A stretch of DNA of 64,000 nt from Frankia umida (GTDB taxonomy: Bacteria > Actinomycetota > Actinomycetes > Frankiales > Frankiaceae): the NCBI RefSeq assembly GCF_023242945.1, contig NZ_JALKFT010000001.1, positions 248,001-312,000 on the forward strand. The letters run 5' to 3'. Position 1 is the first letter of the stretch; each line of letters begins with the position of its first letter. The translations under genes were made by a program, and so were the position numbers. Below, piece after piece: positions 6,810 through 15,965 of the stretch. The notes under the pieces were generated by a model. The model was given only the letters and a program-made list of their open reading frames with translations. It did no database searches and was not told where the DNA came from.

Positions 6810-9227
6810 TCAGCCGTTGACGTCACCGCCTGGGCGGGACGCGGGAGTGGAGGAGGTCGACTGGGCGCCGGAGCCGGGTGGGCGCAGGTAGCTCAGCGGC
6901 TCGCGGCCGGCGGGCTGTTTCGGGCGTTCGAGCAGCGGCACCGGCGGGATCTCCAGGCTCTCCGGCTCGCCGGGCTGGACGCGGACCGTCCGGCCATGGT
7001 GCAGCAACGTCATCGCCGGCCCGGAGGACACCGTGTACGTGGCCTCCGCGGCGGTCACCTCGACCCGCAGCAGCCGGCCTCGCACCCCCAGACCGAACCT
7101 GAGCCGGGTGAGGCCCTCGGGCAGCCGTGGTGCGAACGCGATGACCTCGCCGGAGTCGCGCAGGCCACCGAATCCCTCCACCAGGGCGATCCAGCTACCG
7201 GCCAGGGAGGCGATGTGCAGGCCGTCGCGGGTGTTGTGTTCGATGTCGCGCAGGTCCATCAGGGCGGCCTCGCGCAGATAGTCGTGCGCGAGGGAGAGAT
7301 GGCCGCATTCGGCGGCGAGCACGGCCTGGCAACACGCCGACAACGACGAGTCCCGGACGGTCAGCGCCTCGTAGTAGGCGAAGTTGCGGATCTTCTCGTC
7401 GTGTGTGAAGGCGTCGCCGCATCGCTGCATGGCGAGCACCAGATCCGCCTGCTTGACGACCTGGCGGCGGTAGAGGTCGAAATAGGGGAAGTGCAGCAGC
7501 AGCGGATACTGCTCGGCCTTGGTGTTCTCGAAGTCCCAGGCCTCGTGCTCGGTGAAACCCTCCGACTGTGGATGGACGCCCAGGTTCGCGTCGTAGGGGA
7601 TGTACATGTCCTCGGCGGCGTCCCGCCAGGAGGCCGCCACCTCGGCGTTCACGCCGAGTTCGGCGGCCCGACCCGGATGGCGGCGGGCGGCGGCCGCGGC
7701 GGCCAGCAGGTTCCGTTTGGCCATCAGGTTGGTGTAGACGTTGTTGTCGGCGATCGCCGAGTACTCGTCCGGGCCGGTGACGCCGTCGATGCGGAATCGT
7801 CCGTCCAGGTCGTGGTGGCCCAGTGAGCGCCACAGCCGGGCCGTCTCGACGAGCAGTTCCAGGCCCTCGTCGCGTTCGAACCGGGTGTCCTCGGTGACGT
7901 TGACGTAGCGGGCGACGGCGTCGGCGATATCCGCGTTGACGTGGAAGGCGGCCGTGCCCGCCGGCCAGTATCCGGAACACTCCTCACCGTGGATGGTCCG
8001 CCAGGGAAACACCGCGCCCGCCAGATTGAACAGCTCGGCGCGTTCCCGGGCCAGGGGCAGCGTCGTGTGCCGCCAGCGCAGCGCGTCCCGGGCGGCGTCC
8101 GGCGCGGTGTAGGTCAGCACCGGCAGGACATACGACTCGGAATCCCAGAAGGCGTGCCCGTCGTAGCCGGGACCGGTCAGTCCCTTTGCCGGAATCGCCC
8201 GCCGCTCGGCCCGCGCCCCGGCCTGGAGCACGTGGAACAGCGCGAACCGGACCGCCTGCTGCACCTCCGGGTCCCCGTCGACCTCGACATCGGCGCGGGC
8301 CCAGAACGCGTCCAGGTATTCCTTCTGCTCCTGTACCAGCCCGGACCAGCCGGTCTGGCGGGCGGCGATCAGCGCGGCGGACGCCTGGTCGCGCAGCGCC
8401 GGCAGCGAACGCTGCTCCGACCATCCGTAGGCCAGCCACTTGACCATCCGCAGCTTCTGCCCTGGCTGCAGGACGACGGTCGCGGTCACCCGGCCGGCAT
8501 CGGGCTCGCTTTCCGTGTAGACCCCGATCGAATCCGGTCCCTCGAAATGATGGTCCATCGCCGCGGCCACCCGGATCTCGCTGTTGCGGGTGATGTGCAG
8601 CGTCTCGACCTTGGTGGCGCCCGCATGGTGCAGTTCGGACACCAGCGGTGACTCCAGGGCCGCGGCCGCCCGCGGATCGCCCTTGAACACCGGCAGCTGC
8701 TCGTTGGCGACGAGCTCCGACTGGACGACCACCCGCGCCGCGTCACCGATCGCCTCGACCTCGTAGTAGAAGGCGGCGATCGAACGCTGGGAGAACGACA
8801 CCAGCCGACCGGAACGTACCCGGACGGCCTGGCCTGCCGGGGAGACCCATTCGACCTCGCGGTGCAGCACCCCTTCCCGGAAGTCGATCCGGCGCTGATG
8901 GGAGCGCAGTTCCCCGTAGCGGACGTCGAACGGCTCGTCGTCGACCAGCAGACGGATCAGCTTGCCGTTGGTGACGTTGATGACGGTCTGCCCGGACTCC
9001 GGATAGCCGTAGCCGGCCTCGGCGTACGGCAACGGCCGTAGTTCGTGTACGGAGTTCAGATAGCTGCCGGGCAGTCCGTGCGGATCGCCCTCGTCCAGGT
9101 TGCCGCGCAGGCCGATATGGCCGTTCGACAGCGCGAACAGCGACTCCGACCGGCCGAGATCGTCGACGTCCAGCCCCGACTCCCGCAGCGTCCACGGCTC
9201 GACCACATAGCTGGCTTTTTCGATCAT
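6810..9227 (-). CDS. Glycoside hydrolase family 65 protein (trehalose/maltose/kojibiose phosphorylase type)
   Basis: This 805-residue protein has the full GH65 architecture: an N-terminal beta-sandwich (ALSNGHIGLRGNLDE), a linker, an (alpha/alpha)6 barrel (GHAFWDSESYVLPVL, HVNADIADAV) and a C-terminal sheet. The catalytic acid should be Glu488 in TGPDEYSAIADNN. Family members split alpha-linked disaccharides with phosphate to give beta-glucose 1-phosphate and glucose. The ATG overlaps the stop of the upstream beta-phosphoglucomutase gene by four bases, so the two are co-translated. The mutase would convert the released beta-glucose 1-phosphate to glucose 6-phosphate. M. tuberculosis has the same pair (Rv3400-Rv3401). 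The exact disaccharide is not readable from sequence. The last 30 residues are a Pro/Ser-rich tail. Confidence 0.9.
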   Translation of the reverse strand: MIEKASYVVEPWTLRESGLDVDDLGRSESLFALSNGHIGLRGNLDEGDPHGLPGSYLNSVHELRPLPYAEAGYGYPESGQTVINVTNGKLIRLLVDDEPFDVRYGELRSHQRRIDFREGVLHREVEWVSPAGQAVRVRSGRLVSFSQRSIAAFYYEVEAIGDAARVVVQSELVANEQLPVFKGDPRAAAALESPLVSELHHAGATKVETLHITRNSEIRVAAAMDHHFEGPDSIGVYTESEPDAGRVTATVVLQPGQKLRMVKWLAYGWSEQRSLPALRDQASAALIAARQTGWSGLVQEQKEYLDAFWARADVEVDGDPEVQQAVRFALFHVLQAGARAERRAIPAKGLTGPGYDGHAFWDSESYVLPVLTYTAPDAARDALRWRHTTLPLARERAELFNLAGAVFPWRTIHGEECSGYWPAGTAAFHVNADIADAVARYVNVTEDTRFERDEGLELLVETARLWRSLGHHDLDGRFRIDGVTGPDEYSAIADNNVYTNLMAKRNLLAAAAAARRHPGRAAELGVNAEVAASWRDAAEDMYIPYDANLGVHPQSEGFTEHEAWDFENTKAEQYPLLLHFPYFDLYRRQVVKQADLVLAMQRCGDAFTHDEKIRNFAYYEALTVRDSSLSACCQAVLAAECGHLSLAHDYLREAALMDLRDIEHNTRDGLHIASLAGSWIALVEGFGGLRDSGEVIAFAPRLPEGLTRLRFGLGVRGRLLRVEVTAAEATYTVSSGPAMTLLHHGRTVRVQPGEPESLEIPPVPLLERPKQPAGREPLSYLRPPGSGAQSTSSTPASRPGGDVNG

Positions 9228-9994
9228 GCCTGGCCGTGCCCGGACCCGGCCGGCTCCCGCAGCTGCGCCAGGTCGCGCACGACGATGTCGGCGCCGTGGG
9301 CGCGCAGGGCCTCGCCGTGGCCGGCACCGACCCGGTCGACCCCCACCACGTAGCCGAACCGACCGGCCCGGCCGGCCTCCACCCCCGCCAACGCGTCCTC
9401 GAACACCGCCGTCTGCTCGGGGCGTACGCCCAGGCGGCGCGCCCCGGCGAGGAAGGTGTCCGGCGCCGGCTTGCCGGCGAGGTCCTCACGCGCCGCGACC
9501 ACCCCGTCGACCACCTCGGCCACCAGGGCGTCCAGGCCTGTCACCCGCAGCACCTCGACGCAGTTCGCGCTCGAGGACACCACCGCCCGTGGCACGTCGG
9601 CGGCGGCGAGTTCGCGCAGGTAGTCGACCGAGCCCGGGTAGACGTCCACCCCGTCGGCGGTGATCCGCCGCTGCACCAGGATGTTCTTTCGGGTGGCCAG
9701 CGCGTGCACGGTGAGCGCGGACGGCGGATCGTCCACCGTCCCGTCCGGAATCCCGATATTGCGGGACGCGAGGAACGCACGGACACCGTCGACGCGTGGC
9801 CGACCGTCGACGTGCGCGGTGTAGTCGCTGCCGATGTCGAAGGGGACGAACGGGTCGCCACTTCGATGTGCCCAGTTCTCCAGGAATTCGTCGAACATCT
9901 CCTTCCACGCTGCCGCGTGGAGGGTGGCCGTGTTCGTCAGCACGCCATCGAGATCGAACAGACATGCCGTGACGTGATCGGGTAGCCCGAGCAT
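9224..9994 (-). CDS. Beta-phosphoglucomutase-family HAD hydrolase
   Basis: This 256-residue HAD protein has motif I FDLDGVLTNT (nucleophile Asp14, acid/base Asp16), motif II SSSANC, the GKPAPDTF lysine region and motif IV FEDALAGVEAG. The cap domain lies between motif I and motif II. The expected reaction is beta-glucose 1-phosphate to glucose 6-phosphate. That fits the overlapping GH65 phosphorylase gene, which produces the substrate. ATG 9994 is chosen because GGGAGAACC precedes it; the open frame to 10075 has no good initiation site. The gene diverges from dcd, and the 225-bp gap between them should hold both promoters. Confidence 0.88.
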   Translation of the reverse strand: MLGLPDHVTACLFDLDGVLTNTATLHAAAWKEMFDEFLENWAHRSGDPFVPFDIGSDYTAHVDGRPRVDGVRAFLASRNIGIPDGTVDDPPSALTVHALATRKNILVQRRITADGVDVYPGSVDYLRELAAADVPRAVVSSSANCVEVLRVTGLDALVAEVVDGVVAAREDLAGKPAPDTFLAGARRLGVRPEQTAVFEDALAGVEAGRAGRFGYVVGVDRVGAGHGEALRAHGADIVVRDLAQLREPAGSGHGQA

Positions 9995-10219
9995 GGTTCT
10001 CCCGCCTGTCTTCCGCATTCGTCGTCTGTCGCCCATCCATCGGCATATCGCCGACTGATCGCCGGCCGGAAACATCCCGTCCGGGCGGTCCGAGTCCTAC
10101 CCGTGTCACGCTACGTACCAACACGCCGGGCGCCCCGATGCCACTCCCGAGTCGGTCACCACATCCGCTGGCCGGGCGGACGGCACAGCGGGCCGCTTCG
10201 TCCGGCCGACGGACGTGAC

Positions 10220-10819
10220 ATGCTCATACGCGTGCTGCTGTCCGACCGGGACATCCGGGCCGAGATCACCGCGGGCCGGGTTCGCCTCGACCCCCATGAC
10301 CCCGCGCTGATCCAGCCGTCCAGCGTGGACCTGCGCCTGGACCGGTGGTTCCGCGTCTTCGCGAACCACCGTTACACCCACATCGACCCGTCGGTGGAAC
10401 AGGACGACCTCACCGATCTACTCGAGCCGGACGGCGAGGATCCGTTCGTGCTGCACCCCGGCGAGTTCGTGCTCGGTTCCACGCTGGAGATCATCACGTT
10501 GCCGGACGATCTCGCCGGCCGGCTCGAGGGCAAGTCGAGCCTGGGCCGGCTCGGTCTGCTGACCCACTCCACCGCCGGCTTCATCGATCCCGGCTTCTCC
10601 GGGCATGTCACGCTGGAGCTCTCCAACGTCGCCACCCTGCCGATCAAGCTCTGGCCAGGGATGAAGATCGGCCAGCTGTGCCTGTTCCGGCTGTCCTCGC
10701 CCGCCGAGCACTCCTATGGCTCCGCCGTCTACGGCTCCCGCTACCAGGGCCAGCGCGGCCCCACCCCGTCCCGCGCCCACCGCGACTTCACCCGCTGGCC
10801 GGTCCGCGACTCCACCTGA
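10220..10819 (+). CDS. dcd: dCTP deaminase
   Basis: This protein deaminates dCTP to dUTP, or in the bifunctional actinobacterial type directly to dUMP, for thymidylate synthesis. It is 199 residues long with LLSDRDIRAEI at the N-terminus, QPSSVDLRLD, the core GRLEGKSSLGRLGLL, THSTAGFIDPGFSGHVTLEL and the C-terminal YQGQRGPTPSR loop. The ATG at 10220 is used; GTG at 10232 would give the more usual short N-terminus and cannot be excluded. The gene stands alone, divergent from the beta-phosphoglucomutase gene and convergent with the Fe-S reductase gene. Confidence 0.93.
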   Translation: MLIRVLLSDRDIRAEITAGRVRLDPHDPALIQPSSVDLRLDRWFRVFANHRYTHIDPSVEQDDLTDLLEPDGEDPFVLHPGEFVLGSTLEIITLPDDLAGRLEGKSSLGRLGLLTHSTAGFIDPGFSGHVTLELSNVATLPIKLWPGMKIGQLCLFRLSSPAEHSYGSAVYGSRYQGQRGPTPSRAHRDFTRWPVRDST

Positions 10820-10865
10820 CCAGGCCACCAGCAGCACCGAAGCACCAGAAACGCCGAGACACCGG

Positions 10866-10900
10866 GCGCACCCGGAAACACCCGGAAACACCCGGAAACG
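10866..10900. repeat. Short tandem repeat downstream of dcd
   Basis: The 10-bp unit CACCCGGAAA occurs three times head to tail just after dcd. It lies between the dcd stop and the terminator hairpin and has no visible function. Confidence 0.7.
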
Positions 10901-10940
10901 ACGAAGCCCCCTGCAACGACGACGGCCCTGCGACGACGAC

Positions 10941-10984
10941 GGCCCCCGAGCGGCCAACCGGTGCGGCTGGCGGACTCGGGGGCC
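10941..10984. terminator. Terminator hairpin between convergent dcd and Fe-S reductase genes
   Basis: GGCCCCCGAG at 10941-10950 pairs perfectly with CTCGGGGGCC at 10975-10984, and weaker pairing occurs inside the loop. No T-run follows, as is usual in high-GC actinobacteria. The position suits a bidirectional terminator. Confidence 0.65.
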
Positions 10985-11018
10985 GGGTCGTGGTGTCAGA
11001 CGGGCCGGCGCGGCTCGG

Positions 11019-13253
11019 TCAGGAGACCGGCTCCGCGGGAGCGGGCTCGGCCGGAGCCGCCGGTGCGGCCGGCTGCAGCGAGCGTGCCAGTAGCTGGGAG
11101 ACGTCGAGCACCTCGACGCTCTCCTTCGCCTCCCCGGCGAGCTTCTTCTCGGTGACGGCGTCGGTCAGCATCACGATGCAGAAGGGGCAGGCGGTCGAGA
11201 CGACGTCCGGGTCGAGGCCGAGCGCCTCTTCCATCCGGTCGACGTTGACCCGCTTGCCGATCTTCTCTTCCATCCACATCCGAGCGCCACCGGCGCCGCA
11301 GCAGAAACCGCGGTCCTTGCAGCGGTGCATTTCCTGGCCGCGGATACCGGGAATGGCCTCGAGGATCTCCCGGGGCGGCGTGTAGACCTTGTTGTGCCGA
11401 CCGAGGAAGCACGGGTCGTGGTAGGTGACCGAGGACTCCACCGGCGTGATCGGCACCAGCTTGCGGTCCTCGACCAGTTTGCCGAGCAGCTGGGTGTGGT
11501 GCACGACCTCGTAGGTGCCGCCGAGGGAGGAGTACTCCCGGGCAAGGCTGTTGAAGCAGTGCGGGCAGGTCGCGACGATCTTCTTGACGCCCGTGGAGTT
11601 CAACAGCTCGATGTTCGCCTTGGCGATCTCCTGGTACAGGTACTCGTTGCCGAGACGGCGGGCCGGGTCACCGGTGCAGGATTCGTTGGTGCCGAGAATG
11701 GCGAACTCGACACCGGCGATGTGCAGCAGTTCGGCGAAGGAGCGGGCGACCTTCTTGGCCCGGTCCTCGATCGCACCGGCGCAGCCGACCCAGTAGAGGT
11801 ACTCGACGTCCTCGGGGATCTGCTCGCCGTCGCCGATGATGCGGACCTCGAACGGCAGGCCCTCGGTCCACTCGGTCCGGGTGCGCGGCGAGACCCCCCA
11901 CGGGTTGCCGTTGTTCTCCAGGTTGCGCAGCATCACCCCGGCCTCGGACGGGAACGCCGACTCGATCATCACCTGGTAGCGGCGCATGTCGACGATGTGG
12001 TCGACGTGCTCGATGTCCACCGGGCACTGCTCGACGCAGGCACCGCAGTTGGTGCAGGACCACAGCACGTCGGGGTCGATGACCCCGCCCTCCTCGGCGG
12101 TGCCGACGAGCGGACGGTCGACCTGGGGCTGGCCGGGCTGCGGGACGCGGCCGAAGCCGGACTCGGGCACACCGTGGTGGCCGTGGCCGGCATCCTCCTC
12201 GACCCCGGTGACCGCCTTCGGCGCCTCGTCACCCTCGCCCGCGCCGGCACCCTTGGTGGCCAGCAGGTACGGCGCCTTGGCGAACAGATGGTCGCGCAGG
12301 TCCATGATGAGCAGCTTCGGCGACAGCGGCTTGCCGGTGTTCCAGGCCGGGCACTGGCTCTGGCAACGGCCGCACTCGGTGCAGGTGGAGAAGTCGAGCA
12401 TCGCCTTCCAGGAGAAGTCCTCGACCTTGCCGACACCGACGACCGGCTCGTCCTCCTCCATCAGCTTCTCGATGTCGGGGGTGCTGCCCAGCGGGCCGAG
12501 CGCGACCGGCTGGCGCTTGAGCACGACGTTGATCGGCGCCAGGCCGATGTGCAGGTGCTTCGAGTACACCACCAGGACCGAGAAGCCCATGATGACGGCG
12601 ATGTTGAGCAGCAGGAACGCGGTCTCGATGTTCTCGTTCACCTCGTGCGACAGCCCGGAGAAGGCGCGGCTGACGGCGTAGGAGGCGAAGGCCCACTTGG
12701 TCTGGCCCTGCGGCAGGTTACCGGTGTTGTACTGGGCGCCACGGCAGATCAGCAGGGTCACGACGACCGCCGTGATCAGGCCGAGAATGACCCAGGCCGG
12801 CCCGGTGTGCGAGCCGTAGAACCGCGACTTGCGGTCGAGGCGGGCCGGCGCGTTCTTCCACCGGATGATCGTGAAGGCGATCAGTCCGCCCAGGACGGCG
12901 ACGGCGAAGAAGTCCTCCAGGAAGCCGATGGCCGCCCAGTGCCCGAACAGCGGGATGTGGAAGTCGTCGTCGAACAGGCCGCCATAGGCCTCGATGACGG
13001 TCAGCAGCAGGATCGTGAAGCCCCAGAAGGTGAACAGGTGCGCGATACCCGGCACCGACCACTTCAGCAGCTTGCGCTGGCCGCCGACCTCACTGATCTC
13101 CGTCCAGATGCGGCCGGGTAGATCGTCCAGGCGGCCCGGTGCCGGCTGGCCCGACCGGATCAGCCGGAACAGCCAGAAAACCCGACGCCCGGCAACCGCG
13201 AGAGCGATCAGGGTGATCGCTCCACCGATCGCAAGTCTCACAGCATCCTCCAT
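11019..13253 (-). CDS. Membrane-bound iron-sulfur reductase (heterodisulfide-reductase-like, Rv0338c type)
   Basis: This 744-residue protein combines three parts. The N-terminal third has about five membrane segments, for example FTFWGFTILLLTVIEAYGG and WVILGLITAVVVTLLI, like the cytochrome subunit of nitrate or heterodisulfide reductases. Two ferredoxin clusters follow, CTECGRCQSQCP and CTNCGACVEQCP. The C-terminus carries two CCG domains, including YWVGCAG, HDPCFLGRH and GFCCGAGGARM. It probably passes electrons between the membrane quinone pool and an unknown thiol or flavin partner. A linker between the two 4Fe-4S motifs is His/Pro-rich. GTG 13241, preceded by GGAGG, is an alternative start. 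M. tuberculosis has this gene near dnaK too. Confidence 0.85.
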   Translation of the reverse strand: MEDAVRLAIGGAITLIALAVAGRRVFWLFRLIRSGQPAPGRLDDLPGRIWTEISEVGGQRKLLKWSVPGIAHLFTFWGFTILLLTVIEAYGGLFDDDFHIPLFGHWAAIGFLEDFFAVAVLGGLIAFTIIRWKNAPARLDRKSRFYGSHTGPAWVILGLITAVVVTLLICRGAQYNTGNLPQGQTKWAFASYAVSRAFSGLSHEVNENIETAFLLLNIAVIMGFSVLVVYSKHLHIGLAPINVVLKRQPVALGPLGSTPDIEKLMEEDEPVVGVGKVEDFSWKAMLDFSTCTECGRCQSQCPAWNTGKPLSPKLLIMDLRDHLFAKAPYLLATKGAGAGEGDEAPKAVTGVEEDAGHGHHGVPESGFGRVPQPGQPQVDRPLVGTAEEGGVIDPDVLWSCTNCGACVEQCPVDIEHVDHIVDMRRYQVMIESAFPSEAGVMLRNLENNGNPWGVSPRTRTEWTEGLPFEVRIIGDGEQIPEDVEYLYWVGCAGAIEDRAKKVARSFAELLHIAGVEFAILGTNESCTGDPARRLGNEYLYQEIAKANIELLNSTGVKKIVATCPHCFNSLAREYSSLGGTYEVVHHTQLLGKLVEDRKLVPITPVESSVTYHDPCFLGRHNKVYTPPREILEAIPGIRGQEMHRCKDRGFCCGAGGARMWMEEKIGKRVNVDRMEEALGLDPDVVSTACPFCIVMLTDAVTEKKLAGEAKESVEVLDVSQLLARSLQPAAPAAPAEPAPAEPVS

Positions 13254-13913
13254 CTGGACCCACCACTTCGGGCGAGCCTACTCGTACTGGCCGGTAACAT
13301 ATGTGGCGAGTGAGTTGTGCCACCCGCCCCCCGAACCGTGGTCCGAGTGGCTTCTTTTGCTCCGGGTTGTGATCCCGGCCTGAGCCGACCCAGCAACACC
13401 GGAGGTGGCACTCCCGTCCACCCCCGACCCTGCCACGATGTGGTCCAAGCGGCCCGACATAGGGGGCTGGAAGGTCCGATCGCCCGCACCGATCGACCCG
13501 GCCTGCTACTTTCGGTGCCATAGTCCCAACCGGCACGCAACAGTCCACCCCCGTTTCGACTACCTGTCGTCACGGTCTGACAGAACGAGGCCCTGCGCTT
13601 GGTCGGACCCGGTTCGGGCCGCGGTGGGTGAGGCGGACCCATCCAGGCCACGTTCGCCTGCCGCGTGGGCGCCCCTCTCGGCCCACACGTGCGTCCGCCG
13701 ATGATGTCAGTCCTTGTGTCACAGGGACGATCGACGCACCATAGGACTGGCCTCTCGCCCACGGTCACCGGGCGATCGGACCATGCGTGACACCTGAATC
13801 ATCAAGGTGCTGGATCATCAGGCTGCACGGGGGTCCGCACCAGCGCTGCCGTGACGGCGTCCGGCGCACCGCGCGGACGAGCTCCCTACCCACGTTGACG
13901 ATCCCTGCGAACC
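13254..13913. other. 660-bp intergenic region, no gene recognised
   Basis: This region separates the divergent Fe-S reductase and NERD-protein genes and must carry both promoters. Open frames on the minus strand here show no protein-like pattern. A small dyad TGTG-T-CACA lies near 13714 and could be an operator, but nothing supports this beyond symmetry. Confidence 0.5.
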
Positions 13914-15209
13914 ATGGTGGGCACGATGGCAACGATCACCCGGCCGACGATGACCCGAGTCGGCCGCCCCGGTCATTCCCTGCAGACCGAGTACCAGCGA
14001 GCCCGGGAGACCCAGGCCCTGGTCCGTCGGGACCGGCTGGCCCGGCAGCTACCACGCACGGCCGCCCGCGCCGCCGTCGTCGGGCTGATCCTGGCCCTGG
14101 TCATCGGGTTCGGGCTGGGGCAACCGGCGGTGGCGGTCGCCGTGTTCTTCCTGGTGCTCGTGGCCTGGCCGGCCGGCATCGTGGCCGCGTCCTTCGGCAC
14201 CGCGCCCGACATCGAGCTGCTGCGCGAAGGCGCCGAGGCGGAGCGCAAGACAGCCCGGGCCATCGCCCGTCTGCGACGTAACGGATACCTCATTCTCCAT
14301 GACCGGGCAGTGCCGTACTCGGACGCGACCATCGGCCACCTGCTCATCGGCCCCGGCGGCGTGATGGTGCTGGGCAGCGACAACAGCAAGGGCACGCTGC
14401 GTTACACCAAGGGCGGGGCGATCTGCGACGGCGAGTCGCTCAAGCCGGTCATCGACCGCATCGCCTGGCTCGGCGGCGAGGTCCGCAGCCAGATCCGTGG
14501 CGCCCTCCCCATGATCAAGATCCCGGTCAGCCCCGTCATGGTCATGGTCGAGGCGAACGTCCTGTGGAGTGACGGCGCGCTCGAGGGCGTCACGATCATC
14601 AGCATCAAGGACGTCGCCAACTTCATCCGCAAGAAGGCTGGCCGGCTCAACCCCGGCGAGGTGCGCCAGATCGTCAGCGCCGCGGAGCGCCTCTTCCCCG
14701 CGTACAGCGCCAACCGCCTCTCCCAGCACGTCACCGTCGACCGCGACCAGTGGGTGACCCTGATGGACACCCTGCACACCATCCGCGAACGGGACGGCGA
14801 CGCCAGCGACCTGCTGGACCGTCTGGCCCAGCTCGAGGACGATCTGCGCCGCCAGGCCGACCCCACCCCCCGCCCCACGGCCGACGACCCCACCGGCCTG
14901 CTCGTACCCGGCGCCGACTCCCGCGGTGGCGTCCCGCTGGCCGTCCCGGGCCAGTCCACGGATGCCCGTGCGGACACCGCCATCGACGACGACCCCGCCG
15001 CCGGTGCGCCCGACTCCCCCGCCGACCCCAGCCCCAGCCCGATCACCTCGATCGGCCTGGCCGCCACCCCCGACCAGAACGCCCCCCGCCCACGACGCGG
15101 CCGCATCCTGGCCGCCGTGCGCCCCCCGCGGGACCCCGCCGAGCGCACCGGCGCCCCCGGCCACCGCGGCGACCCCCCCGCCGACCCGCCACCCCCCACG
15201 GACGCCTGA
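13914..15209 (+). CDS. NERD-domain membrane protein, possible nuclease-related protein
   Basis: This 431-residue protein has two adjacent membrane segments at about 50-90 (VVGLILALVIGFGLG and VAVFFLVLVAWPAGI). A NERD-like region follows: GAEAERKTARAIARL, then GYLILHDRAVPYSDATIGHLLIG and GGVMVLGSDN. NERD (nuclease-related) domains resemble restriction-type nuclease folds, but their function is mostly unknown. The last 130 residues are Pro/Asp/Ala-rich and probably disordered. ATG 13926 is an alternative start. The gene stands alone, followed by a 15-bp tandem repeat and then the dnaK leader. Confidence 0.7.
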   Translation: MVGTMATITRPTMTRVGRPGHSLQTEYQRARETQALVRRDRLARQLPRTAARAAVVGLILALVIGFGLGQPAVAVAVFFLVLVAWPAGIVAASFGTAPDIELLREGAEAERKTARAIARLRRNGYLILHDRAVPYSDATIGHLLIGPGGVMVLGSDNSKGTLRYTKGGAICDGESLKPVIDRIAWLGGEVRSQIRGALPMIKIPVSPVMVMVEANVLWSDGALEGVTIISIKDVANFIRKKAGRLNPGEVRQIVSAAERLFPAYSANRLSQHVTVDRDQWVTLMDTLHTIRERDGDASDLLDRLAQLEDDLRRQADPTPRPTADDPTGLLVPGADSRGGVPLAVPGQSTDARADTAIDDDPAAGAPDSPADPSPSPITSIGLAATPDQNAPRPRRGRILAAVRPPRDPAERTGAPGHRGDPPADPPPPTDA

Positions 15210-15223
15210 CCATCCATCGTCGC

Positions 15224-15370
15224 CAGTCTTCGGCCGGCCAGTCTTCGGCCGGCCATCACTCGGCCGGCCATCACTCGGCCGGCCATCACTCGGCCGGCCA
15301 TCACTCGGCCGGCCGCTGGTCGGCCGGTCATCACTCGGCCGGTCACTGGTCGGCCGGTCACTGGTCGGCC
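15224..15370. repeat. 15-bp tandem repeat, about ten copies
   Basis: Units follow the pattern CATCACTCGGCCGGC, with CAGTCTT or CACTGGT variants in the first seven bases. The core TCGGCCGGC or TCGGCCGGT is kept in almost every unit. The four central units are identical. Each core contains the palindrome CGGCCG. Because the unit is a multiple of three, artificial open frames (Ser-Ala-Gly-His-His and similar) run through it on both strands. The array starts 15 bp after the NERD gene stop. Confidence 0.9.
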
Positions 15371-15557
15371 ATGGGTTAGTCGCCGGCCAGCCGGTCGGGC
15401 GCTTGGCGTCCGTCAGGCACCTTCTCTCCGTTCAGGCTTCGGGCCGACCCTCAACGCTCGGTTTTCAGCGTTCGGAGGGTGCTCTCTTGATGCCGGAAAG
15501 TGGCTGTTGACCGATCCGCGACCGCGATGGCCGCCGCGGCGGCCGCCCTCATCGAGG

Positions 15558-15634
15558 ATGCCGAGGGTTATTCGGAGATCGAGGCCCCGCCTCACCGAAC
15601 AACCCTCGGCATGTGGCCTTACAACCCTCGGCAT
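15558..15634. promoter_or_regulatory. Inverted-repeat cluster with one left arm and two right arms
   Basis: ATGCCGAGGGTT at 15558-15569 is the exact reverse complement of AACCCTCGGCAT at 15601-15612 and again at 15623-15634. An RNA from this region could form two mutually exclusive hairpins. As DNA these are three copies of one 12-bp site, which would also suit a binding protein. Function is unknown. Confidence 0.55.
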
Positions 15635-15870
15635 GAGGCGAGGCAAGTCGCGTGGCCGTCCGCACGCCGCCCGATCGTGACTACAAGCGTCCGACTAGTT
15701 GCCTATGGTCACGCCAGGCTGTCGGCGAGCGGGGTGTCGGCGCCGATGGGGGATATCACCACGTGACGTCAGCGTCGAGCTACCCCGGGCGATCGGCGAC
15801 GCATCCGAACCGTCAGGTCGAGGTCGCACCCCATCCGCCGAGGCCCGGCAAGCAGGTCGGACGGGGACGG

Positions 15871-15965
15871 CGGACAGGACCGACAGGGATGGCGGACGGG
15901 ACCGACAGGACCGACAGGACCGACAGGGATGGCGGATGGCGGATGGCGGGGACGGGGACGGCGGG
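15871..15965. repeat. Low-complexity GACAGGACC/GGCGGA tract
   Basis: Imperfect tandem copies of ACCGACAGG, and then of GATGGCG and GGGACGG, fill this stretch. It gives Gly-Pro-Val repeats in a shadow frame on the minus strand. Nothing suggests a gene. Confidence 0.6.

Noticed and set aside
11325..13121. A 598-codon open frame on the plus strand opposite the Fe-S reductase gene
   Set aside because: It is antisense to a well-supported gene with clear Fe-S motifs. Its translation is a Val/Leu/Asp/Gly mixture typical of shadow frames in GC-rich DNA.
14402..15361. Minus-strand frame with repeated MAGRV units
   Set aside because: The repeated peptide is only the 15-bp DNA repeat read in another frame. 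The rest is antisense to the NERD-domain gene.
15224..15370. CRISPR array
   Set aside because: Units are 15 bp head to tail with no unique spacers of 25-40 bp, and no cas genes are nearby.
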